From Porphyromonadaceae bacterium (lineage in GTDB: Bacteria > Bacteroidota > Bacteroidia > Bacteroidales > Tannerellaceae), in NCBI GenBank assembly GCA_003517945.1, contig DOZP01000321.1:1337-7113 (forward strand): DNA of 5,777 bases, in the 5' to 3' direction. This document shows, piece by piece, positions 1-5,777 of the stretch. The notes under the pieces were generated by a model. That model was not told the origin of the DNA. It worked only from the letters and a program-made list of their open reading frames with translations, and made no database searches. The translations under genes were made by a program, and so were the position numbers. How positions within the stretch are numbered: position 1 is the first letter of the stretch; every line of letters starts with the position of its first letter.

Positions 1-426
1 TATCCTTCCGGAGATAGTCAGCGTTGTTCCTTCCAGCCGGTGGTCGACAATCCGGAGCTTCAGGTAAGGCGTAACCGTAAAATCCTGTACGGTATGTTCC
101 TTCAATTCTACTACTACGGTATCTCTTACCGGCCAGAACGCCCCGTTCACCGGCAACACTTTGTATATTCCGGCAAACAGTTTATTGTTATTAAATGTGC
201 CGTCGTCTTTTACGTTGACCGTCTGCGGACTTGGCGTTTCGTTCCAGCTCACTTCCCACATTCTGATATCCAACCCTTTGGAGGTCATAATAAAATTCTC
301 TCCCGTGGTTGCATCAATAATTTTGCCTGAAAACCTGGCCGAAGGCTCGTCGTAGTTATCATACTCACATGAATAAAAACCACATACGAAACATGTCAGC
401 ACGATGATGTTTACTATCTTTTTCAT
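1..426 (-). CDS. DUF3823-like surface lipoprotein, C-terminus cut off by window edge
   Basis: The frame opens at ATG 426 and runs to position 1 without a stop, so 142 residues are visible and the 3' end is missing. The start MKKIVNIIVLTCFVCGFYSC is a lipoprotein signal peptide with Cys20 as the likely lipidated residue. The acidic EYDNYDE that follows resembles the export signal of Bacteroidetes surface lipoproteins. Residues about 29-120 form a small beta-sandwich-like domain (SARFSGKIIDATTGE, then DDGTFNNNKLFAGIYKVLP, then DFTVTPYLKLRI). From memory this pattern matches the DUF3823 family, which is found beside susCD pairs and has a second beta domain that would lie beyond the edge. It starts 32 bp after susD, so it is probably in the same operon. 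The leader is A/T-rich with no Shine-Dalgarno site, which is normal for this phylum. A surface glycan-binding or transporter-accessory role is inferred from position only. The alternative is another SusE/F-like lipoprotein. Confidence 0.8.
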   Translation of the reverse strand, partial: MKKIVNIIVLTCFVCGFYSCEYDNYDEPSARFSGKIIDATTGENFIMTSKGLDIRMWEVSWNETPSPQTVNVKDDGTFNNNKLFAGIYKVLPVNGAFWPVRDTVVVELKEHTVQDFTVTPYLKLRIVDHRLEGTTLTISGRI

Positions 427-434
427 ACGATTAT

Positions 435-472
435 TTATTTTTACATTAAAGTTGTACGTCAGTGATTCGGAT
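435..472. repeat. Junction repeat copy B (susD 3' end and spacer)
   Basis: This segment spans the susD stop codon and most of the spacer before the DUF3823-like gene. Positions 435-460 match 2383-2408 at 22 of 26 bases, and all four differences are transitions. With one gap the similarity continues to 472. In the frame of the downstream gene it would read TYNFNVKI, close to the SusC terminal TYNFGVKV, although susD ends within it in another frame. Confidence 0.6.
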
Positions 473-2363
473 TATTCGGATACAGGTTCGGATTTTTATT
501 CAATTCGCCTCCCGGTAATCCTTCGTAATAGAAACGTTTGTTGAACGTAAACCGGTTGCCCGTATACGCCTGTTCTTCGTCTAAGAAAATATATTTTTTC
601 TCATCGTATATATAATAGGGATAGAGCGCATTGAATATCGTATTATCCAATATTTTGTCCGCAATTCTCCATCTTCTTATATCCCACCAGTAATGATTTT
701 CAAAAGCCAACTCTTTACGGCGTTCGTTACGGATGATTTCCAGTCCGTTGCTGTCGTCATTAAAATTTGTTTCATTGAAATCAAAGTCATTACTGAATGT
801 TGCAGCATCTACCGGTTTTGCTCCGGCGCGTTCCCGCAATTGATTGATACAATCCATCGCGTCGTTTTTCTGACCCAATTCAAAGGCGGCTTCGGCGCGG
901 TTTAACAGGACTTCCGCATACCGGAGGGCAATCCAGTGAGTCGTACTGCGGTATAGCCCGCAATCGTCTTTCGGCTTGTTGTAATCAATAAATTTGCGCA
1001 TATAAAATCCGGAGCGGGTATTATCGCCGTCAGGACTTGTGTTGACACCGCAAAGTCCGATGACACGCATGTCCGGGTCTTTGGAATACGTGATATGCGA
1101 GCCGGAAGCCAGTTCCAGTCCCCGCCGGTCGTTCACATGCGTAGCAACCTCTTCTGCGGCGGCCCTGTCAAACGTATCATAGATACCTCTCTGGATATCG
1201 AATGTCAATCCGCGAAGTTCGTCGTCGGGAAAATAAACAATCGCACGCAACCGTGGTTCTACGCCGTCCCGGATTTCACCCCGCTCTTCGAAACGAATCG
1301 GATAGCCGTTGTCGTCCGTCACCCGGATGTTTCCGCCGTCGAATAGCCGCATCAATTCGTAGTTCGGATACGCGCGCGACAAACCATCGGCAGTCATGTA
1401 GCGGCAAGTCAGGGTCGCGTCCCAGCTATGCGCCGTATTCGAAGACAACGAATATTCGCGGGTCAGCAGGTTTTCCGGACTATCCGTATCCAGGAAAGTC
1501 TCTACGTAATTGGCAATCTTATCCTCATAATTGTCCGAAAATTTCTTCTTATACAGGCTGTAATGTCCTTCTACTCCTTTTGCCGCCTCATAGGCCTGTT
1601 GGAAAAAGTATTGCGCTTCGGAAGCCGGTATACCGACAAATCCCCGGTCGCGGGCCTCGCCCTCTACAAAATTGACCGAACCGTATTTGGCTATGGTTCC
1701 CGCATACAACATCGCCCTGGATTTCATGGCCATGGCCGTATACTTATTGGCACGGCTACGTTCACTGCTTTCACCCATCAGTTCAACGGCCCTGTCCAGA
1801 TCCTCGCCGATAAATTTCCAGCAATCCACTTCCTTGTCACGGGGTACCTGCAATTCTTCCAGACTCTGTTCCGGATAGTTCTGTACGGTTTTCACCAACG
1901 GCACGCCTCCGTATCTTTTAACCAATGCAAAATAGATAAACGCCCGGCAGAAATAGGCCTCACCCAGATAATGGTTGATTGTACTTTCCGGTACGGAACC
2001 TTGCGCAACTTCCGGCATGGCCTGGATGAAATGGTTGATATTACGTATCCAATCGTATCCCCAGTATCCGAAACCGCCTTCATCCGCATTTCCCCAGAAC
2101 GGGCCTAACATTTCACCGCAGATGCCTCCCAGATTTTCGAATTGCTGCCAATCGCGCCTGAATCCTTTGTCGTTTCCGTTCCGGTAATAAAAATCCTCAA
2201 TAGGCATGTTTTTGTATACATTGGCCATATAAGTTTTCAGCCCGATTTCATTCGTCATTAAATCCTGGTCTTTGATGATGTTCAACGGCGGAACATCCAG
2301 ACTTTCGCAGGAAGTGAATATGAAAAACAAAATTCCCGTTATTGATATTACTATTTTCTTCAT
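459..2363 (-). CDS. susD-like: SusD/RagB-family outer-membrane nutrient-binding lipoprotein
   Basis: The 634-residue product is complete. Its signal peptide MKKIVISITGILFFIFTSC ends in a lipobox with Cys19 as the lipidation site. Family members are alpha-helical TPR-type lipoproteins that cap the SusC barrel and capture the ligand on the cell surface. Visible landmarks are the N-terminal SusD-like region (about 20-220, with HYLGEAYFCRAFIYFALVKR at 131-150 and YGGVPLV after it) and the C-terminal RagB/SusD domain. That domain contains HWIALRYAEVLLNRAEA at 476-492, INQLRERAG at 506-514 and the strong signature RNERRKELAFENHYWWDIRR at 545-564. Length is somewhat above the roughly 550 residues of the starch SusD. 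It begins 11 bp after the susC stop, so translation of the two is probably linked. Besides Cys19 it has Cys at 82, 139, 181, 320, 438, 468 and 505. Family assignment is very secure. The ligand is unknown, because SusD binding residues are not conserved enough to read from sequence. Confidence 0.97.
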   Translation of the reverse strand: MKKIVISITGILFFIFTSCESLDVPPLNIIKDQDLMTNEIGLKTYMANVYKNMPIEDFYYRNGNDKGFRRDWQQFENLGGICGEMLGPFWGNADEGGFGYWGYDWIRNINHFIQAMPEVAQGSVPESTINHYLGEAYFCRAFIYFALVKRYGGVPLVKTVQNYPEQSLEELQVPRDKEVDCWKFIGEDLDRAVELMGESSERSRANKYTAMAMKSRAMLYAGTIAKYGSVNFVEGEARDRGFVGIPASEAQYFFQQAYEAAKGVEGHYSLYKKKFSDNYEDKIANYVETFLDTDSPENLLTREYSLSSNTAHSWDATLTCRYMTADGLSRAYPNYELMRLFDGGNIRVTDDNGYPIRFEERGEIRDGVEPRLRAIVYFPDDELRGLTFDIQRGIYDTFDRAAAEEVATHVNDRRGLELASGSHITYSKDPDMRVIGLCGVNTSPDGDNTRSGFYMRKFIDYNKPKDDCGLYRSTTHWIALRYAEVLLNRAEAAFELGQKNDAMDCINQLRERAGAKPVDAATFSNDFDFNETNFNDDSNGLEIIRNERRKELAFENHYWWDIRRWRIADKILDNTIFNALYPYYIYDEKKYIFLDEEQAYTGNRFTFNKRFYYEGLPGGELNKNPNLYPNNPNH

Positions 2364-2374
2364 CTTGTTACTGT

Positions 2375-5300
2375 TTAAAAGGTTACTTTTACACCAAAGT
2401 TATACGTCCTGTTATTCGGATAGTAATATCCGCCCTGTGAATTATTCCAGTCGTCGTTGTTCACGGTCTGTCCCGGATGTTCGGGGTCGTAATTATCCAA
2501 CCCTGTAAAAGTAAGCAGGTTGTACCCGCTCACATAGATCCGTAATCCTTCTATGCCGGTGTGGCTCAGTATTTTCTTCGGCAATGTATAACCCAGTTCG
2601 ATTGATTTCAGCCTCAGATAGGTTGCATCACTCACGGCACGCGTACCGTCTTCGAGCGGAGAGCCCATCGCGGCGTAATAACCGGACACCCATTGCGTAT
2701 TGGGGTCGAACACATCATCACCCGGATTGGCCGTATGCCACCTGTCGAGGAAACGCACCATCACACCGCGTCCGTACATTAAAGGTTCGTGGTATTGTTC
2801 TTCGTACCTGACATAGAACATCGATGAACCTTGTAATAATATACTCAGGTCTATGCCTTTCCATTCGGCGCCGATTGTCGAACCGAAGTTTATAAGCGGC
2901 ATGGAGTATGTTGCAATCGGATGATTATCCTGATCATCGATAAAACCGTCTCCGTTCCAGTCTTTATAATAATAATCTCCCGGAACCACATTCTGATTGC
3001 CACCGCCGGTATTGATGGTATGATTATAGATTTGTTCATAGTTGCGGAACTGCCCTGCATATTCCCTGCCCCACCATATACCCGTCAGGCGGTTCTGCAA
3101 AGAGTTTCTCCACTGGTCATACGAATTACCGAACGGATTTTGTTCTTTGTATTTCCATTTGGTGCGCGCGTAAGCCATGTTTGCATTGATATAGTAACTC
3201 ACATCGCCCAACTTGTTACGGTGCGTCAACGTTACTTCATAACCAAACGTGCGGTCGCTTTCAAGGTTTTCCTGCGGAAGCCCGACCCCTATCGTACCGG
3301 GAAACTGTCCCTGCGGCCGTTCGAACAATCCGTCCCGGTTGCGGATGAAATAATCGAATGTTCCGCCCAATTTACCGCGCCACAGATCAAAATCAAATCC
3401 GTAGTTGACCGTTTCCGATGTTGTCCACGTTAAATACGGGTTTATCATTCCGCGCGACTCCACGCCGTTCGTAAACCGTCCGTCGAAAATATAACCGTTG
3501 TTCGGATAGTTATACCCTGCCACATGTTGGTAGTTTAACGCACCGTCGTCTCCCATTTTTCCGTATGAAGCTCTTATCTTCAGATTGTTAATAAACTCAA
3601 GAGCCGATGCATTCCGGATAAAAGACTCTTCACTGATACGCCATCCCAAAGAACCTCCCGGAAAGAAACCCCATTGTTTTTCCGGAGAAAATTTGCTGGA
3701 ACCGTCATAACGGAAACTAAAATCAAACAGGTATTTGTCTTTGTATCCGTAGTTCAGTCTTCCGACGAATGCTTTCCGTACGTCATGCCAGGGAAACCCT
3801 CCATGTCCGCGCTGATCCGCATCCACACCCGCAGCGATATACGGAAGTTCCAGTTCTACATTCCTCTGTGCCCAAAAGTCTTCGCCTTTGGCATTACTTT
3901 CTTCGTAGAGAACCAATGCATCGACACTGTGAGTATCTATAAATGTACGCGTATAGCTTACCTGGGTTTGAAACAAGGTATTCGTGCTCTCCCAATACCT
4001 GCGTGTCACATAAGAAGGCGATTGCAGCGCCGTACCGTTGTATGTGTCATTCTGCGGATCATACGTATAAAGGTAAAAAGCACGGTTATATTCTTTTTCG
4101 GTAGAATGGTTGAAATGAAAATTGTACATACCACGCACCTGTAAACCTTCTACACCCGGAATATCATATTCCAATACGCCTTGTGTCTGTATATTTCTCT
4201 TTTTGTTATCTTTATAACCGACCATATCGCTTCGCTGCCAGGCTACCGGATTGTCATGACGGTCTTCATAATCAAAATAATCCGGATTGTTATTTGCATA
4301 TACCTGATATGTGGGGGCGACGTTCCACGCCGCTTTCATGATTTCCCACATCGACCTCCTGGGCTCGTTTTTATTATCCATGTAGGCGGATATATTTACC
4401 TGCGCCCGTAAACGGTCGGTTATTTTAATATGATTGTTTGAACGGAGGTTCCAGCGTTCATAATTAATATCCCCGGACTGCAATATCCCTCCCTGTTCCA
4501 TATAGCCTAAGTTGAAGAAATACTGCACCTTATCTCCTCCTCCGCTGATATTGACATTATGTTGTTGCTGGGAAGCGTTATCCTTCAACGTTTCTTTTGC
4601 CCAGTTAACAGATTGCCGTTGCCCGCTGTCGTACAAATCAAAATCGGCATCGAGGAAAGTCGGAGAACGTTGGGCTATGAAATTTCCGCCAAAGTCCCTT
4701 TTTACCTTTTCATTTGTGAGGGCCATATAATCAACGGCTTTTGCATTATCAGGCATGTAAAGGAAACGCTGAATCCCATAATTAAACTGGTAATCTATCC
4801 GGAACCTGCTTCCGGCTCCCTTTTTGGTAGTTACAAGGATAACACCGTTTGCCGCACGCACGCCATAGATAGCCGCAGTACCGTCTTTAAGTACGGAAAT
4901 ACTTTCAATTTCATTCGGATCCATACGGTTGAACACTTCATTCCCCTGCGGAACCCCGTCAATCACAATCAACGGGCTGCCGAAACCGCGGATATCAAAT
5001 TTCGTCCGGTCGAAATTTCCCGGTTCGGCGCTTTTTTGCCAGACGCGCACCCCCGGAAGTTTGCCCGTCATCATGTTCACGACATTTTCGTTTTTCGTTA
5101 TAACCAGTTCATCGCTTTTAATCGCAGAAACAGCTCCGGTCAAAGTCGCTTTTTTCTGGGTACCGTAACCAACCACTACGACCTCATCCAGAATCAGGTT
5201 ATCATCGTCCAGTTGAATCGTAAAATACGCATTATTCCCGACTGACACTTCTTTTTTCTCATAACCGATATAAGAAATTGTCAGTTTATCCGCAGGCGCT

Positions 5301-5542
5301 GCCGTCATACTAAATTCACCGTTAAGGTTGGTCACCGTCCCTTTAGTCGTTCCGCTAATGGCTACCGAAGCGCCTGCTATGGGTTCTCCGACAACATCGG
5401 TTACCACCCCTTTAACCGTCTTATTTTGCGCGTATGCCAGCGACGGCACGGCAAGACCCATAAACAAAATAAGCATACACCGCCAAACCAGGCCGGCAGC
5501 AGATACCTTTGTTTTCATTTTAATTTTTTGCTTGTTTCTCAT
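2375..5542 (-). CDS. susC-like: SusC/RagA-family TonB-dependent outer-membrane transporter
   Basis: The 1055-residue product is complete. It imports a SusD-bound ligand across the outer membrane using TonB-ExbBD energy. Residues 1-38 are a signal peptide, probably cut after AYA before Gln39. Residues 43-117 are a carboxypeptidase-regulatory-like beta domain (VKGVVTDVVGEPIAGASV, then GEFSM and ISYIGYEKKEV). Next is a TonB-box-like stretch, LDEVVVVGYGTQKK at 118-131. The plug spans about 140-242 and carries MTGKLPGVRV, FDIRGFGSPLIVIDGVPQG and the SusC signature IESISVLKDGTAAIYG. The barrel fills 245-1055 and includes DWNGDGFIDDQD at 861-872, a calcium-loop-like motif usual in the family. It ends in the aromatic outer-membrane signal RTYNFGVKVTF. 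No STN domain precedes the regulatory-like domain, so it is not expected to signal to an anti-sigma factor. Start: Met1 (5542) gives the longest frame, but Met9 (5518) also gives a good signal peptide and follows A/T-rich DNA. No cysteine was seen in the mature protein. Substrate unknown. Confidence 0.97.
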   Translation of the reverse strand: MRNKQKIKMKTKVSAAGLVWRCMLILFMGLAVPSLAYAQNKTVKGVVTDVVGEPIAGASVAISGTTKGTVTNLNGEFSMTAAPADKLTISYIGYEKKEVSVGNNAYFTIQLDDDNLILDEVVVVGYGTQKKATLTGAVSAIKSDELVITKNENVVNMMTGKLPGVRVWQKSAEPGNFDRTKFDIRGFGSPLIVIDGVPQGNEVFNRMDPNEIESISVLKDGTAAIYGVRAANGVILVTTKKGAGSRFRIDYQFNYGIQRFLYMPDNAKAVDYMALTNEKVKRDFGGNFIAQRSPTFLDADFDLYDSGQRQSVNWAKETLKDNASQQQHNVNISGGGDKVQYFFNLGYMEQGGILQSGDINYERWNLRSNNHIKITDRLRAQVNISAYMDNKNEPRRSMWEIMKAAWNVAPTYQVYANNNPDYFDYEDRHDNPVAWQRSDMVGYKDNKKRNIQTQGVLEYDIPGVEGLQVRGMYNFHFNHSTEKEYNRAFYLYTYDPQNDTYNGTALQSPSYVTRRYWESTNTLFQTQVSYTRTFIDTHSVDALVLYEESNAKGEDFWAQRNVELELPYIAAGVDADQRGHGGFPWHDVRKAFVGRLNYGYKDKYLFDFSFRYDGSSKFSPEKQWGFFPGGSLGWRISEESFIRNASALEFINNLKIRASYGKMGDDGALNYQHVAGYNYPNNGYIFDGRFTNGVESRGMINPYLTWTTSETVNYGFDFDLWRGKLGGTFDYFIRNRDGLFERPQGQFPGTIGVGLPQENLESDRTFGYEVTLTHRNKLGDVSYYINANMAYARTKWKYKEQNPFGNSYDQWRNSLQNRLTGIWWGREYAGQFRNYEQIYNHTINTGGGNQNVVPGDYYYKDWNGDGFIDDQDNHPIATYSMPLINFGSTIGAEWKGIDLSILLQGSSMFYVRYEEQYHEPLMYGRGVMVRFLDRWHTANPGDDVFDPNTQWVSGYYAAMGSPLEDGTRAVSDATYLRLKSIELGYTLPKKILSHTGIEGLRIYVSGYNLLTFTGLDNYDPEHPGQTVNNDDWNNSQGGYYYPNNRTYNFGVKVTF
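2383..2421. repeat. Junction repeat copy A (susC 3' coding end)
   Basis: This segment encodes the last residues of SusC (PNNRTYNFGVKV), which form the outer-membrane insertion signal. It matches 435-472 and lies just before the susD start, as the other copy lies just before the DUF3823-like start. The two following genes also share the opening ATGAARAARATAGTAA, so the similarity covers both ends of the junction. Confidence 0.6.
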
Positions 5543-5549
5543 AACGTGT

Positions 5550-5567
5550 TTTAATATTGATATTAAA
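5550..5567. repeat. A/T-rich inverted repeat in the susC leader
   Basis: TTTAATAT (5550-5557) and ATATTAAA (5560-5567) are perfect 8-bp arms with a 2-nt centre (TG). With one bulged base the match extends outward to 5548 and 5568 (GTTT and AAAC). It ends 7 bases upstream of the upstream susC start codon at 5542. In the mRNA a 2-nt loop is too tight, so a folded hairpin would need inner pairs to open. It could equally be a protein site or chance in A/T-rich DNA. Confidence 0.35.
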
Positions 5568-5628
5568 CAATAATTTTCTCTTTATACAATTCCCTGATAG
5601 ATCTAAATTCATGGTCTGCTTTTACCCG

Positions 5629-5636
5629 CAAATGTA
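5629..5636 (-). promoter_or_regulatory. Putative -7 box (TACATTTG) of the susC promoter
   Basis: Read on the minus strand, this octamer fits the Bacteroides primary-sigma -7 consensus TAnnTTTG at every fixed position. Transcription would start near 5620-5624, leaving a leader of about 80 nt before the susC start. No clear TTTG is seen about 19-21 bp upstream for the -33 element, and that slot is instead occupied by an inverted repeat. This suggests a promoter that depends on an activator, which is an inference. Confidence 0.6.
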
Positions 5637-5640
5637 ACGT

Positions 5641-5659
5641 AACACTCTTAAATAGTGTT
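5641..5659. repeat. Inverted repeat over the -33 region, possible operator
   Basis: AACACT (5641-5646) and AGTGTT (5654-5659) are perfect inverted arms around a 7-nt A/T-rich centre. The element begins 4 bp upstream of the -7 box and covers the place where the -33 element should be. A regulator bound here would directly affect polymerase. No transcription factor family can be named from it. Confidence 0.45.
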
Positions 5660-5664
5660 TAAAA

Positions 5665-5672
5665 AAGCGCTT
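5665..5672. repeat. AAGCGCTT palindrome, possible operator core
   Basis: This is a perfect 8-bp palindrome and the only G/C-rich spot in a very A/T-rich stretch. It lies roughly 45 bp upstream of the predicted transcription start. Its form AAnCGnTT is the core seen in many LacI-family operators, but the flanks do not extend the symmetry well, so identity is uncertain. Confidence 0.3.
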
Positions 5673-5683
5673 AACAAACCCCT

Positions 5684-5706
5684 TAATTTTTGCATAATTT
5701 TTACAT
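5684..5706. repeat. Tandem 12-bp direct repeat with 11-bp period, possible activator site
   Basis: TAATTTTTGCAT (5684-5695) and TAATTTTTACAT (5695-5706) match at 11 of 12 positions, share one base, and are offset by 11 bp, about one helical turn. They lie roughly 60-85 bp upstream of the predicted transcription start, where activators normally bind. The pair is also enclosed by inverted arms CCTTAAT (5681-5687) and ATTAAGG (5705-5711). An activator site is inferred from geometry. Confidence 0.45.
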
Positions 5707-5777
5707 TAAGGCAGATTGTGTTTGTTTTTTTTGTTAAATTTCAGGTAATTCAAAAGGAGTAAAATAAAATAACTTTT

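Larger units (their letters stand above)
5543..5777 (-). promoter_or_regulatory. Promoter and leader region of the susCD operon
   Basis: These 235 bases carry no gene I can support on either strand. They are strongly A/T-rich and full of short repeats, listed separately, which sit in a plausible promoter order reading toward susC. From upstream to downstream these are a tandem repeat, a palindrome, an inverted repeat, the -7 box, a leader of roughly 80 nt, and a leader inverted repeat next to the start codon. The left neighbour of the operon, if any, lies beyond 5777. Confidence 0.7.

Noticed and set aside
1428..2108. A 226-codon open frame on the plus strand inside susD
   Set aside because: It lies wholly opposite a well-supported SusD gene, and its translation has no recognisable domain or credible start context.
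2927..2962. EF-hand-like DWNGDGFIDDQD in SusC as a special calcium-binding feature
   Set aside because: This D-x-NGDG-x-I type loop is common in SusC-family barrels, so it is a family trait and not unusual.
4559..5245. A 228-codon open frame on the plus strand inside susC
   Set aside because: It is antisense to the conserved plug and signature region of SusC, whose frame is certain, and the translation resembles no family I know.
5717..5724. TGTGTTTG on the plus strand as a divergent -7 box
   Set aside because: It misses the conserved A of TAnnTTTG, and its nearest upstream TTTG is badly spaced.
5681..5732. Inverted repeat followed by a T-run (5725-5732), resembling a plus-strand terminator
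   Set aside because: The stem is only 7 bp and A/T-rich with a 17-nt loop. The T-run is 13 bases away, and no plus-strand gene leads into it.
5754..5759. AAGGAG on the plus strand, a possible ribosome site of a divergent gene
   Set aside because: No start codon follows within the remaining 18 bases, and Bacteroidetes rarely rely on such sites. A divergent gene beyond the edge cannot be judged.

Overview
This window looks like part of a Bacteroidota chromosome, most likely Bacteroidales (Bacteroides or Parabacteroides-like). The evidence is a SusC/SusD outer-membrane nutrient-uptake pair, Bacteroidetes-style lipoprotein signals, A/T-rich leaders instead of Shine-Dalgarno sites, and a promoter -7 element of the TAnnTTTG type. 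I cannot name the species from sequence alone.

Every gene lies on the minus strand, so the operon reads from right to left. At the right, 5543-5777 is non-coding promoter/leader DNA. It holds a -7 box match (TACATTTG), two tandem 11-bp-spaced repeats, a palindrome and two inverted repeats, all placed where a regulated promoter would have them. Next come a complete susC-type TonB-dependent transporter gene (5542-2375, 1055 aa) and, after 11 bp, a complete susD-type lipoprotein gene (2363-459, 634 aa). After another 32 bp comes the 5' part of a third gene (426 to beyond position 1), whose product looks like a DUF3823-family lipoprotein. No terminator-like structure is visible in either gap, so the three genes are probably co-transcribed.

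By the established SusCD model, the lipidated SusD protein sits as a lid on the SusC barrel and the pair imports an oligomer, usually a glycan, using TonB energy. The third lipoprotein occupies the place where accessory surface glycan-binding proteins usually lie; that role is inferred from position. No enzyme, sensor or sigma/anti-sigma gene is inside the window, so the substrate and regulator cannot be assigned.

The least expected observation is a near-duplicate sequence at the two gene junctions. The DNA encoding the last beta-strand of SusC reappears, largely conserved, across the susD stop codon and the spacer before the third gene. The other point of interest is the layered repeat structure of the promoter. 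The coding part is otherwise an ordinary SusCD locus, and I see no evidence of a wholly new system.
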